From DATBQN01 sp963755825 (GTDB lineage Bacteria > Acidobacteriota > Thermoanaerobaculia > Multivoradales > UBA5704): a stretch of DNA of 64,000 nucleotides. A program made the position numbers and the translations under genes. How positions within the stretch are numbered: the first letter of the stretch is position 1; every line of letters starts with the position of its first letter. The notes beneath the pieces are model-generated. The model worked only from the letters and a program-made list of their open reading frames with translations. It had not been told where the DNA came from and made no database searches. The DNA is taken from assembly GCA_963755825.1 (NCBI GenBank), contig CAVWLA010000003.1, positions 1,736,001 to 1,800,000 of the forward strand. Direction: 5' to 3'. Positions 8,543-17,353 of the stretch are shown one piece after another.

Positions 8543-9625
8543 ATGGAAGCGATCAACGTCTTCGAGCTCGAGGCGATGGCGCGCGAGAGGCTGTCGCGCG
8601 AGGCGTTCGACTACTACGCGAGCGGCGCCAACGACGAGGTCACCCTGCGCGAGAACCGCGCCGCCTACGACCGCCTGGCGATCGCCTATCGGGTGCTGGT
8701 CGACGTCGCCGTGCGCGATCTCTCGACCGTCGTCCTCGGCCAGGCGGTCGCCCAGCCGATCCTCGTCGCGCCGACCGCCTTCCACCGCCTGGCGACCCCC
8801 GAGGGCGAGCTGGCGACGGCGCGCGCCGCCGGGGCGGCGGGGACGGTGATGATCCTCTCCACCCTCTCGACCACCCGCATCGAGGAGGTCTGCGCCGCCT
8901 CCTCCGGGCCGGTGTGGTTCCAGCTCTACGTCTACCGCGACCGCCGGGCGACCGAGGGGCTGGTGCGGCGCGCCGAGGCCGCCGGCTGCCGGGCGCTCGT
9001 CTTGACCGTCGACGCGCCGCTCCTCGGCCGCCGGGAGCGCGACGTGCGCAACCGCTTCCGCCTGCCGCGCGGCCTCGCTATCGCCAACATGCTGCCGGAG
9101 GGCTACGGCGAGGTGCCGGCGGCGCCCGCCGACTCCGGCCTCGCCGCCTACGTCGCCCACCTCCTCGACCCCTCGCTCTCCTGGCGCGACGTCGACTGGC
9201 TGCGCTCGCTGACCGACCTGCCGATCGTCGTCAAGGGGATCGTCCGCGCCGACGACGCCGTGCGCGCCGCGGCGGCCGGCGCCAAGGGCATCGTCGTCTC
9301 GAACCACGGCGGCCGGCAGCTCGACACCGCGCCGGCGACGCTCGACGTGCTGCCGGAGATCGTCGACGCGCTGAATTCGAGCGGCCATCGCATCGAGGTG
9401 CTCCTCGACGGCGGCATCCGCCGCGGCACCGACGTGCTCAAGGCGCTCGCGCTCGGCGCCCGCGCCGTCCTCGTCGGCCGGCCGATCCTCTGGGGGCTCG
9501 CCGCCGAGGGGGAGGCCGGCGCCGCCTGGGTGCTGCGCACCCTGCGCGACGAGCTCGACCTCGCCATGGCGCTCGCCGGCGCCCCCTCGATCGCCGCGAT
9601 CACCCGCGACCTCGTCCGCCGCTGA
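8543..9625 (+). CDS. FMN-dependent alpha-hydroxyacid oxidase/dehydrogenase
   Basis: The 360-residue protein is a full-length member of the FMN-dependent alpha-hydroxyacid dehydrogenase family (lactate oxidase, glycolate oxidase, L-lactate dehydrogenase). It is a TIM barrel. Visible elements are the N-terminal FDYYASGANDEVTLREN, the APTAFHRLATPEGE block, FQLYVYRDR, the lysine in VVKGIVRADDA, the active-site SNHGGRQLD, and the FMN-phosphate-binding LLDGGIRRGTDVLKALALGARAVLVGRP. The ATG at 8543 follows GAGGGAG; a GTG at 8501 is possible but adds nonconserved sequence. It lacks the membrane insert of the LldD/Mdh type, so it is probably soluble. The substrate (lactate, glycolate or other) cannot be told from sequence alone. 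Confidence 0.9.
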   Translation: MEAINVFELEAMARERLSREAFDYYASGANDEVTLRENRAAYDRLAIAYRVLVDVAVRDLSTVVLGQAVAQPILVAPTAFHRLATPEGELATARAAGAAGTVMILSTLSTTRIEEVCAASSGPVWFQLYVYRDRRATEGLVRRAEAAGCRALVLTVDAPLLGRRERDVRNRFRLPRGLAIANMLPEGYGEVPAAPADSGLAAYVAHLLDPSLSWRDVDWLRSLTDLPIVVKGIVRADDAVRAAAAGAKGIVVSNHGGRQLDTAPATLDVLPEIVDALNSSGHRIEVLLDGGIRRGTDVLKALALGARAVLVGRPILWGLAAEGEAGAAWVLRTLRDELDLAMALAGAPSIAAITRDLVRR

Positions 9626-9643
9626 AGGCGGAGCGCCGCGGAC

Positions 9644-11185
9644 CTAGCCGGCGGCGACCGCGCCGCGGCCGCGGAGATGGAAGCGCTCGAGATAGCCCTC
9701 GAGGCCGGCGGCGGCTTCCTCGCCGCGGAGGGCGAGGGCGATGTGGCCGTCCGGGCGCACCAGGTAGAGGGCGTCCTCGGCGAGGCCGGCCCGATCCGCC
9801 GCGTGAGTCCATGGGAAGGTGTGGAGCGGCAGCCCGGCGCGCGCCGCCGCCGCGGCGAGGTCCGCCTTCGCCGTGCCGTAGACGTGCACCTGCCAGGCGA
9901 CCGAGGCGAGCGGCGCGAAGTTGCCGCCGCCGGGTCCCTCCAGCCAGGGCAACCGGTCGCCGGCATCGACGTCGCCCGCCTCCCCTTCGCTGAGCGCGCT
10001 GTCCTCGTAGGCGATGCGGGTCTGCGAGACGAGGCGGAACTGCTCGCGGCGGAGGGCCTGGAAGCCCATCAGGAACGGCACCAGGTGCGGCACCAGCAGG
10101 GAGCGGACGATCTGGCCGGTCATGCCGCGGCCGACGATGCCCTGGAACAGCTTGTCGGTGGTGGCGACGAGCGAGCGGGCGAAGCCGATGCGCTCGCTGT
10201 CGTAGGTGTCGAGGAGCTCCTCGTCGGCGCGGCCGTCGAGCACGTCGGCCAGCTTCCAGGCGAGGTTCACCGCGTCGCCGATGCCGGTGTTCATCCCCTG
10301 GCCGCCCACCGGGCTGTGCACGTGGCCGGCGTCGCCGGCGACGAAGACGCGGCCGACCCGGAAGCGGTCGGCGACGCGGTGGTGGACGCGGTAGGAGGAG
10401 AACCAGTTGACCCGCTGCACGCGGACGTCGATCAGCGCCTCGAGATCGCCGCGCACGTCCTCGAAGGTGAGCTCCTCGCGGCCGCCCAAGGCGTCCGGCA
10501 CGAGGCCGATCAGCCGGTGCTGCTGCGAGGTGCGCACCGGGAAGACGATGCAGAAGGCGTGCGGCCCGATGCACAGGTTGACGTCCTCGCCGCTCGCCGC
10601 GGTGCCCGTCGCCTCGACGTCGGCGACGTAGAAGCGCTGGTCGTAGGTGCCGCCCGGGAAGCCCAGCCCGAGGCCCTGGCGGACGGTGCTGTGGACGCCG
10701 TCGCAGCCGCAGAGGAAGTCGACCTCGCAAGTCTCCTCGCCGCCCTGCTTCCGCAGCGTCGCCCGCACCCGCGTGCCGTCGTCGGCGAAGCTCGCCAGCT
10801 CGGTCTGCCACTCGACCGCGGCGCCGGCGGCGGCCAGCCGCTCGATGAGCAGCTTCTCGTGCTCGTCCTGCGGGAAGCTGAGGGCGAACGGGTAGGGGCT
10901 GAGGTCGGGGCCGAGCTTGCCGAACTCGATCTCCGCCACCTCGCGGCTCCCCTCCCGCAGGTGCAGCCGGTCCATGCGGAGGCCGCGGCGGACGACCTCG
11001 TCGGCGAAGCCGAGCTGCTGGTAGAACTCGAGGGTGCGCGCCTGCACCGCCATCGCCCGCGACGCCTCGCCGGGGCCGCCGCGCTTCTCGACGATGCGGA
11101 ACGGGATGCCCTGTTTGGCGAGCCCGAGCGCCAGCACCAGGCCGGTCGGACCCGCCCCCGCGATGAGCACCCGCGGCGCGCTCAT
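9644..11185 (-). CDS. FAD-dependent aromatic monooxygenase
   Basis: The 513-residue protein is a class A flavoprotein monooxygenase of the PHBH/phenol hydroxylase group. It has the N-terminal Rossmann motif GAGPTG (residues 9-14), an FAD/NAD(P)H-contact segment (LCGCDGVHS), and the GD motif VFVAGDAGHVHSPVGGQGMNTG near residue 280. The C-terminal 120 residues look like the thioredoxin-like tail of MhpA- or rifampicin-monooxygenase-type enzymes. Its ATG overlaps the stop of the NTF2-like gene by 4 bases (ATGA), so the two are translationally coupled. It presumably hydroxylates an aromatic or polyketide-like substrate using NAD(P)H and O2; which one is unknown. UbiX lies 0.5 kb upstream on the same strand. 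Confidence 0.88.
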   Translation of the reverse strand: MSAPRVLIAGAGPTGLVLALGLAKQGIPFRIVEKRGGPGEASRAMAVQARTLEFYQQLGFADEVVRRGLRMDRLHLREGSREVAEIEFGKLGPDLSPYPFALSFPQDEHEKLLIERLAAAGAAVEWQTELASFADDGTRVRATLRKQGGEETCEVDFLCGCDGVHSTVRQGLGLGFPGGTYDQRFYVADVEATGTAASGEDVNLCIGPHAFCIVFPVRTSQQHRLIGLVPDALGGREELTFEDVRGDLEALIDVRVQRVNWFSSYRVHHRVADRFRVGRVFVAGDAGHVHSPVGGQGMNTGIGDAVNLAWKLADVLDGRADEELLDTYDSERIGFARSLVATTDKLFQGIVGRGMTGQIVRSLLVPHLVPFLMGFQALRREQFRLVSQTRIAYEDSALSEGEAGDVDAGDRLPWLEGPGGGNFAPLASVAWQVHVYGTAKADLAAAAARAGLPLHTFPWTHAADRAGLAEDALYLVRPDGHIALALRGEEAAAGLEGYLERFHLRGRGAVAAG

Positions 11186-11595
11186 GCCGATCTCTCGGCC
11201 TGGGGCGGCGGGCCCGGCGGCTGATCGGCGATCTGCGTCCCCTGCGCCGACACCATCCGCCAGCTCCCCCCCTGCTCGACCCAGACGTGGGTGTAGCGGC
11301 TGCGGGTGGAGAACGCCATCTCGCCGAAGCGCAGGTGCATCAGGGTGCGGCCGTTGATGACGGCGGTCGCGCCGTAGATCCGCGCCCGCGCCTCGGCGGG
11401 CGCGATCGATTCGAAGCGGAGCCCGCCGGCGCCCAGCGCCTCGAGGAGCATCGGCTTGGTGGTCTCCGAGCCGCTCATCACGTCGACGAGGATCAAGTCG
11501 TCGGCGAGGAGCTGGTCGAGGGCGGGGACGTCGCCCGCGACGAGGGCGGCGAAGTAGCGGCGTTCGGCGGCGAGGGGTCCGTTGGGGTCGTCCAT
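11182..11595 (-). CDS. NTF2-like (DUF4440-type) protein
   Basis: The 137-residue protein has the cone-shaped NTF2-like pattern: an N-terminal helix (AERRYFAALVAGD), the DDLILVDVMSG turn, and the closing strands TRSRYTHVWVEQGGSWRMVSAQGTQI. Such domains act as small-molecule enzymes or as binding modules. The 4-base overlap with the monooxygenase start suggests a partner role in the same pathway. No Shine-Dalgarno sequence is evident before the ATG. A short Pro-rich tail follows the domain. Confidence 0.75.
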   Translation of the reverse strand: MDDPNGPLAAERRYFAALVAGDVPALDQLLADDLILVDVMSGSETTKPMLLEALGAGGLRFESIAPAEARARIYGATAVINGRTLMHLRFGEMAFSTRSRYTHVWVEQGGSWRMVSAQGTQIADQPPGPPPQAERSA

Positions 11596-11667
11596 GGGAG
11601 GGAGTCTAGCGAAGAACCCGGCTCAGTTTGGTTGCGAGGACGGTCGCCTGGAAGGGTCGGCGCCGCC

Positions 11668-12288
11668 TCAGTCGCCGCCCCAGCGCAGGCCCGGCTCGCC
11701 GGGCTCGGGGATGCCGAAGCGGTCGAGGACGCGGAGCACGTAGTGGTCGAGGAAGCGGCCGATCTCCTCGCCGCCGATGTAGAAGGCGGGGACGGGAGGG
11801 AGGAGGGTGGCGCCGGCGAAGAGCAGGCGGCGCATGTTCTCGACGTGGACGATGGAGAGCGGCGTCTCGCGGAAGCCGAGGACGAGCGGCCAGCTCTCCT
11901 TCAAGGCCACGGCGCCGGCGCGGTGGACGAGCGTCCGCGCCGAGCCGGTGGCGAGCGCCCCCAGCGTGCCGGCGCTGCAGGGGAGGACGAGGCTGCCGGT
12001 CAGCCGGTAGGAGCCGGAGGCGATGGGGGCGTCGAGCTCGTTGTCGCGGTGGATGCGGACCTTCGCCAGCGCCGCCTCGTCGAGGCCGGCCGCCGCCGCC
12101 AGGTCGCCGGCGCTCATCCGCTCGGCGCCCAGCTCGTGGCGGAGCACCTGGCTGGCGCCCGCCGAGACGACCAGATGGATGCGCTCGATCGCCGGGTGCG
12201 CCGCGAGCCGCCCCAGGGCGTGCCGCGGCAGCAGCATCCCCGAAGCCCCGGAGACGAGGAGGGCGATGCGGTGCGGTCCGTCGCTCAA
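11668..12288 (-). CDS. ubiX: UbiX-type flavin prenyltransferase
   Basis: The 206-residue protein belongs to the UbiX/Pad1 flavoprotein family, which prenylates FMN to make the prFMN cofactor of UbiD decarboxylases. Seen are the N-terminal LLVSGASG phosphate loop, the DAPIASGSY region (aligned with family DAPIASGS), LVLPCSAGTLGALATG in the middle, and the ESWPLVLGFRETPLSIVHVENM segment, followed by PAFY. It begins at a TTG (12288) because no in-frame ATG or GTG precedes the conserved fold; no strong ribosome-binding site is visible. No UbiD gene lies in the window, so its client enzyme must be elsewhere. The flavin monooxygenase downstream may belong to the same quinone or aromatic pathway, but that is inference. 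Confidence 0.87.
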   Translation of the reverse strand: MSDGPHRIALLVSGASGMLLPRHALGRLAAHPAIERIHLVVSAGASQVLRHELGAERMSAGDLAAAAGLDEAALAKVRIHRDNELDAPIASGSYRLTGSLVLPCSAGTLGALATGSARTLVHRAGAVALKESWPLVLGFRETPLSIVHVENMRRLLFAGATLLPPVPAFYIGGEEIGRFLDHYVLRVLDRFGIPEPGEPGLRWGGD

Positions 12289-12326
12289 GGGAGGGATCTC
12301 AAGAGCAGGCGCTCAGGCGATGCCGC

Positions 12327-13748
12327 TCAATCGAGGTGGAACTCCAGGTTGTAGGCGTAGCGGCCGCGCTGCACCACCAGCAGGAGGGTGCCGCGGTCGA
12401 AGCCGCGGAGGACCTCCTCGCCGAGCGCGTCGGGCTTGTCGACGTCGCGGCCGTTGGCCTGCAGAATGGCGTCGCCCGCCCGCAGGCCGGTCTGCGCCGC
12501 GTCGCTGCCGGCGGCGACGCGAGCGATCGCCAGGCCGTCGCGGCCGCCGTCGACGGAGAGGCCGACGCGCTCGGCGAGGATGCGCAAGCCGAGGTCGTGC
12601 GGCGGGTGGATGGGCGCCACCTTGAGGTCGAGGGTGCGGCCGCCGCGCTGGACGCGGAGGGCGATCGGCGTCCCCTCGGGGAGCGAGTAGAGCGCCGTCG
12701 TGACGTCCTCGCGCGCCAGCACCGGCTGGCCCTGCACGGCGACGATCTCGTCGTTCTTGGCGAAGCCCGCCTGCGCCGCCGGCGAGTCGGGGTAGACGCG
12801 GTAGACGAGGGCGCCGCGGGCGCTCGGCAGGTCGTCGCGGCGGGCCTGCTCCGGGCTCACCGTCACCAGGCGGAGGCCGGTCCACAGCGGCCGCAGCTCG
12901 CCGAAGCGCAGCAGGTCCTGCACCACCCGGCGGGCGCGATCGGCGGGGATGGCGAAGCCGATGCCGTTGGCGCCGGAGACGATCGCGGTGTTGATGCCGA
13001 TCACCTGCCCGGCGAGGTTGACCAGCGGGCCGCCGGAGTTGCCGGGATTGATCGAGGCGTCGGTCTGCAGGAAGTCGGTGAAGACGCGCGCGCCGGCCTC
13101 CGAGGGGACGGTGCGGCCGCGCGCCGAGATCACCCCGGCGGTCACCGAATGGGAGAGGCCGAAGGGGTTGCCGATGGCGACCACCGTCTCGCCGATCATC
13201 AAGTCGGCGGACGAGCCGAGCGGCACCGCCGGCAGGTTCTTGCCGGCGACCTTGAGGACCGCGAGATCGGCGTCGGCGTCGGAGCCCAGGACGGCGGCCT
13301 GCAGCTCGCGGCCGTCGAGCGTGGTGACGACGATCCGCGAGGCGCCGGCGACGACGTGGGCGTTGGTGACCACGATGCCGTTGGCGTCGACCAGGAAGCC
13401 CGAGCCGAGCGACTGCGAGCGGCGGGCCCGCGAGCCGAGGAGGCCGCCGAAGAAGGGGTCGGCCTCGCGGACGATCGACTCGGCGGAGACGTTGACCACC
13501 GACGGCGAGACCTTCTCGGCGACGGCGACGATCGGCGTCCGCCGGAGCTGCCGGGAGGCGGCATCGGCGGCGGGCGCCCGCGGCAGCACGACGGGCGGCG
13601 CCGGCGCGCGATTGGCGGCGGGCACCGCGACGGCCGAGCCACCGGCGTCGGCATCGAGGACGGCCGGGGAACGGAAGCGGAGGGCGGTCAGAGCGACGAG
13701 ACAACCGGCGAAGAGGGCGAGCGGCAGCAGGAGGAGGACGCGTCTCAT
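12327..13748 (-). CDS. HtrA/DegP-type serine protease, membrane-anchored
   Basis: The 473-residue protein has an N-terminal membrane segment (about residues 4-22), a trypsin-like domain and two PDZ domains. The catalytic triad is visible as His in TNAHVV, Asp in DADLAVLKV and Ser in NPGNSGGPL (about residue 235). A first PDZ follows at about 265-365 and a second covers the C-terminal 90 residues. This is the usual Do-like architecture for periplasmic quality control. The ATG at 13748 gives a short positively charged start (MRR) before the hydrophobic segment. It is divergent from the M16 peptidase operon, with 71 bases between the starts. A TATACT hexamer at 13757-13762 could be part of the plus-strand promoter. 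Confidence 0.92.
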   Translation of the reverse strand: MRRVLLLLPLALFAGCLVALTALRFRSPAVLDADAGGSAVAVPAANRAPAPPVVLPRAPAADAASRQLRRTPIVAVAEKVSPSVVNVSAESIVREADPFFGGLLGSRARRSQSLGSGFLVDANGIVVTNAHVVAGASRIVVTTLDGRELQAAVLGSDADADLAVLKVAGKNLPAVPLGSSADLMIGETVVAIGNPFGLSHSVTAGVISARGRTVPSEAGARVFTDFLQTDASINPGNSGGPLVNLAGQVIGINTAIVSGANGIGFAIPADRARRVVQDLLRFGELRPLWTGLRLVTVSPEQARRDDLPSARGALVYRVYPDSPAAQAGFAKNDEIVAVQGQPVLAREDVTTALYSLPEGTPIALRVQRGGRTLDLKVAPIHPPHDLGLRILAERVGLSVDGGRDGLAIARVAAGSDAAQTGLRAGDAILQANGRDVDKPDALGEEVLRGFDRGTLLLVVQRGRYAYNLEFHLD

Positions 13749-13819
13749 GGCACCGCTATACTATCGTCCGGCCTCCCGGGAGCTGCCGGGGACCTCCCGC
13801 TCAAAAGGAGATTCCACCC

Positions 13820-15265
13820 GTGAACCTTCGCCCGGGCCTCGCGCTCGCCGCCTCGCTCACCCTGGCCGCCGCCGTCCCGGCCCTCGCCGCTCAGGGCGCC
13901 GCTCCCCCAGCCAGCGAGAAGCCCTCCGCAAAGCCCGCCGGCAAGCCTCCCGGTAAAACCGCCGGCCGCCGCGAGGCCGCCTTCCCCTACCCCATCCACC
14001 AGGCGAAGCTCGCCAACGGCTTGCGCATCGTCGTCGTCCCCTTCGACAGCCCGGGGATCGTCGGCTACTACTCGGTCGTCCGCACCGGCTCGCGCGACGA
14101 GGTGGAGGCCGGGCACAGCGGCTTCGCCCACTTCTTCGAGCACATGATGTCGCGCGGCACCGACCGCTACTCGAAGGATCAGTATTCGGAGCTCCTCGAG
14201 CGCATGGGCGCCGACTCCAACGCCTTCACCACCGACGACTTCACCAACTACTACATCATCGGCCCGTCGGCGCGCCTCCCGACGATGATGGACATGGAGT
14301 CCGATCGCTTCAAGAACCTGAAGTACGCCGAGGACGCCTTCCGCACCGAGTCGCAGGCGGTGCTCGGCGAGTACAACAAGGGCGCCTCGTCGCCCTTCCA
14401 GCCGATGGAGGAGAAGCTGCGCGACCTCGCCTTCTCCGCCCACACCTACAAGCACACGACGATCGGCTTCCTCGCCGACGTGCAGGCGATGCCCGGCTAC
14501 TACGACTACAGCCGCGGCTTCTTCGCCCGCTTCTACCGGCCGGAGAACGTCGTCCTGGTGGTCGCCGGCGACGTCTCGCCGGAGAAAGTCTTCGCCCTCG
14601 CCAAGCGCTACTACGGCGACTGGAAGCCGGGCTACCAGGCGCCGGCGATCGCGCCCGAGCCGGCGCAGACCGCGGCGCGCGAGGCGCACCTCGACTGGCC
14701 GAACCCGGGGCGGCCGCAGATGGTCCTCGCCTACCACACGCCGGCCTTCTCGACCGCGACGCCGGACTCGGCAGCCCTCGACCTCATCGCCCAGCTGCTC
14801 TTCGCCGAGTCGTCGCCGCTCTACCAGGACATCGTCGTCAAGCGCCAGTGGGCGGACAGCCTGATGGGCGATGCCGACCCGCACCGCGACCCCTACCTCT
14901 TCACCGTCGAAGCCCGCGTGCGCTCGGCGGACCTGCTCCCCCAGGTGCAGCAGGCGGTCGAGGCGGCGCTCGCCGACCTCGGCAGCCACCCGGTCGACAC
15001 GGCGCGCCTGGCGCGCGTCAAGTCGCACCTGCGCTACCGCCTCGCGCTGTCGCTCGACAGCCCCGCCGCCGTCGCCCGCGCGCTCGCCTCGGCGATCGAG
15101 CTGACCGGCGACCCGCAGGCGCTCAACCGCCTCTTCGAGCAGTACGACCGTGTCACGCCGCAGGACATCTCGCGGGTCGCCCGCCAGGTGTTCCGCCGCG
15201 ACAACGAGACCCTGGTGACCCTGGCGCACCGCGCGGCGACGGCGCCGGCGGCGGGAGGGAAGTGA
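13820..15265 (+). CDS. M16 family zinc peptidase, catalytic subunit
   Basis: The 481-residue protein is a signal-peptide-bearing M16 (pitrilysin/processing-peptidase-like) metallopeptidase. The inverted zinc motif HxxEH is present as HFFEH at H104-E107-H108, followed by the distal zinc glutamate region about 80 residues later (SQAVLGEYNKG). The order is signal peptide (about 1-24), a Lys/Pro/Ala-rich linker, then N- and C-terminal M16 half-domains. The start is a GTG preceded by AAAAGGAG. The next gene begins 2 bases after its stop and encodes an M16 homologue without the zinc motif, matching the active/inactive pairs known in this family. The peptide substrates are unknown; the location is probably periplasmic. 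Confidence 0.92.
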   Translation: MNLRPGLALAASLTLAAAVPALAAQGAAPPASEKPSAKPAGKPPGKTAGRREAAFPYPIHQAKLANGLRIVVVPFDSPGIVGYYSVVRTGSRDEVEAGHSGFAHFFEHMMSRGTDRYSKDQYSELLERMGADSNAFTTDDFTNYYIIGPSARLPTMMDMESDRFKNLKYAEDAFRTESQAVLGEYNKGASSPFQPMEEKLRDLAFSAHTYKHTTIGFLADVQAMPGYYDYSRGFFARFYRPENVVLVVAGDVSPEKVFALAKRYYGDWKPGYQAPAIAPEPAQTAAREAHLDWPNPGRPQMVLAYHTPAFSTATPDSAALDLIAQLLFAESSPLYQDIVVKRQWADSLMGDADPHRDPYLFTVEARVRSADLLPQVQQAVEAALADLGSHPVDTARLARVKSHLRYRLALSLDSPAAVARALASAIELTGDPQALNRLFEQYDRVTPQDISRVARQVFRRDNETLVTLAHRAATAPAAGGK

Positions 15266-15267
15266 CG

Positions 15268-16833
15268 ATGAGCTCGCACGCCGGATCCGCCGCGCTCCGC
15301 GGCCCCCTCAGCCTGACCGTCCTCGCCGTCCTCACCGTCCTCGGCGGCCTCCTGCCGCCCGCGGCGCCCGCCGTCGCGGCTGCCAACCACCCGGCGGCGA
15401 GCCCGGCGGGCGGCCTCGTCACCCTGCCGAGCGCGGCGACGCCGGTCGTCGCCATCCGGCTGGTCTTCGCCGCCGGCTCGATCGACGACCCGCCCGGCAA
15501 GGAGGGCCTCGCCCGCCTGACGGCGCGCATGGTCGCCGACGCCGGCAGCGCGCGGCGCTCCTACAGCGAGGTGCTCGACGCCCTCTACCCGCTGGCGGCG
15601 TCGATCGGCGGCGAGGTCGACCGCGAGGTGACCGCCTTCAGCGGTCGCGTCCACCGCGACCGGCTGGACGAGTACACCGCCCTCTTCACGGACGCGCTCC
15701 TCCACCCCGGCTTCGCCGCCGCCGACTTCGAGCGCAACCGCGAGGAGCTCCTCGCCGAGCTCACCTCGAGCCTGAGGAGCGGCAGCGACGAGCTCCTCGG
15801 CCTCGAGGCGATCCAGGACCGCATCTTCGCCGGCCACCCCTACGGCCATCCGACGGCGGGGACGGTCGCCGGCCTGAAGGCGATCACCCTCGACGACGTC
15901 AGGGCCTTCCACCGCGCACACTACGTCCGCGCCCGCCTGCTCACCGGCGTCGCCGGCGGCTACCCGGCGGCGTATCCGGCGCGGCTCGCGGCGATCCTCG
16001 CGGCGCTCCCCGCCGGCGAGCCCGGCGCTGGCCGTCCGCCGCTGCCGCCGGCGCCACCGGTCGCGGGCCGGCGCTTCACCCTGATCGACAAGAAGACCGC
16101 CTCGGTGGGCATCGACCTCGGCTACCCGCTGGCGCTCGGCCACGCCGACCCCGACTACTTCGCCCTCCTGCTCGCCAACAGCTACCTGGGCGAGCACCGC
16201 ACCGCGCACGGCCAGCTGATGAACGAGCTGCGCGCCAAGCGCGGCCTCAACTACGGCGACTACTCCTACATCGAGTACCGCGCCAACCCGCCGCGCACCT
16301 CGACGCCGGTGCCGGGGGTGCCGCGCCGCGAGCAGTTCTTCTCGGTGTGGATCCGGCCGGTGGCGCCGGAGAACGCCCGCTTCGCTCTGCGCGCCGCGCT
16401 CTACCAGGTCGAGCGGCTCCGCGACCACGGCATGACCGAGGAGCAGCTGGCGCTCACCCGCGACTTCGTCGTCAACTACGCCAAGCTCTGGGGGCAGACG
16501 CTCGAGCGCAGGCTCGGCTTCCTCATGGACAGCCGCTTCTACGGCACGCCGAGCTTCCTCGACGAGATCGCCGCCCGCGTCCCGAAGCTGACGCTCGACG
16601 AGGTGAACCGCGCCGCCAGGAAGTACCTGCAGACGGCCGATCTCCAGGTGGTCATGGTCGCCGACCAGGCGGCCGACCTCAAGGCCGCCCTCGAGGCGGA
16701 CGAGCCCAGCCCGAAGCAGTACAACGCCAAGGTCGACGACGACGTGCTCGCCGCCGACAAGGAGTTCGTCGGCATGAAGCTCCACCCGGCGGCGGTCGAC
16801 ATCGTGCCGGTGGGCCAGATGTTCGAGCAGTAG
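15268..16833 (+). CDS. M16 family peptidase homologue, non-catalytic subunit
   Basis: The 521-residue protein has a signal peptide (about residues 1-38) and an M16 fold. The segment that should hold HxxEH reads EGLARLTARMVADAGS, so zinc ligands are absent. The C-terminal half-domain retains the Arg/Tyr-rich region (RAKRGLNYGDYSYIEYR) which in the family completes the active chamber. It is probably the substrate-binding partner of the catalytic subunit encoded 2 bases upstream. The ATG at 15268 is selected because the frame upstream overlaps the first gene out of phase. Confidence 0.9.
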   Translation: MSSHAGSAALRGPLSLTVLAVLTVLGGLLPPAAPAVAAANHPAASPAGGLVTLPSAATPVVAIRLVFAAGSIDDPPGKEGLARLTARMVADAGSARRSYSEVLDALYPLAASIGGEVDREVTAFSGRVHRDRLDEYTALFTDALLHPGFAAADFERNREELLAELTSSLRSGSDELLGLEAIQDRIFAGHPYGHPTAGTVAGLKAITLDDVRAFHRAHYVRARLLTGVAGGYPAAYPARLAAILAALPAGEPGAGRPPLPPAPPVAGRRFTLIDKKTASVGIDLGYPLALGHADPDYFALLLANSYLGEHRTAHGQLMNELRAKRGLNYGDYSYIEYRANPPRTSTPVPGVPRREQFFSVWIRPVAPENARFALRAALYQVERLRDHGMTEEQLALTRDFVVNYAKLWGQTLERRLGFLMDSRFYGTPSFLDEIAARVPKLTLDEVNRAARKYLQTADLQVVMVADQAADLKAALEADEPSPKQYNAKVDDDVLAADKEFVGMKLHPAAVDIVPVGQMFEQ

Positions 16834-16846
16834 GAGAGGTCTCGCC

Positions 16847-17353
16847 ATGGCCATGTTCGTCCACCTCGCGGATGCCCGCCAGCAGCGCTCGATCGAGCGC
16901 TCGGGGATCCGCCCCGCCGGCCGCCGCGGCGCCCCTGGATGGGCCGTCTATGGAATGCCCGTCCTCGCCAACTACTTCGTCTCCCACCAGTGGCTTCGCG
17001 AGCTGAAGCGACGCGGCGCGAAGACCATCGTCGCCGTCCACTTCCGCCTGCCGGACGAGGAGCCCGTCGTGGTCGGGTACTTCAATGTCCCCCACGAGGC
17101 GATGACCGCCGCGGCCGCCGTTCGCCGCGTCATGGACACCGCGGACGCGCGCGGCTACGAGATTCTCGTACCGCGAAAGGTCGAGCCATCGGAAATCCAC
17201 GCCATCCGGCCCGCCAACCAGGTCGTCGGCTGGCGCTATTACCCCGGCGCTCACGGCCAGCGCATCTGCGGCTGCCCGGTCTGCGTGCCGCGCGGCAGCA
17301 TCCGGTCGCGCCGCCTGCGCGACGCCTTCGAAGCGTCGACGAGCCGGCCATGA
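16847..17353 (+). CDS. unknown protein, possible ADP-ribosyltransferase-like fold
   Basis: The 168-residue protein was not recognised with certainty. Its layout weakly recalls ADP-ribosyltransferase-like folds: an N-terminal FVHLADARQQRSIERSGI block with a His and the helix-GI pattern, a central VAVHFRLPDEEPVVVGYF strand pair, and a late EILVPRKVEPSEIHAIRP strand-helix motif. It ends with a Cys pattern CxCxxC (CGCPVC) after an arginine-rich tail begins. It follows the M16 pair by 13 bases, and its stop overlaps the GNAT start by 4 bases (ATGA), so all four genes may share a transcript. Function is unknown; the fold suggestion needs structure prediction. Confidence 0.6.
   Translation: MAMFVHLADARQQRSIERSGIRPAGRRGAPGWAVYGMPVLANYFVSHQWLRELKRRGAKTIVAVHFRLPDEEPVVVGYFNVPHEAMTAAAAVRRVMDTADARGYEILVPRKVEPSEIHAIRPANQVVGWRYYPGAHGQRICGCPVCVPRGSIRSRRLRDAFEASTSRP

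Noticed and set aside
9677..11224. Plus-strand frame opposite the flavin monooxygenase
   Set aside because: The minus strand carries GAGPTG and GD motifs in a conserved fold; this frame shows none.
13757..13762. Strong promoter for the M16 operon
   Set aside because: Only a TATACT hexamer is visible; no convincing -35 element lies at the right distance.
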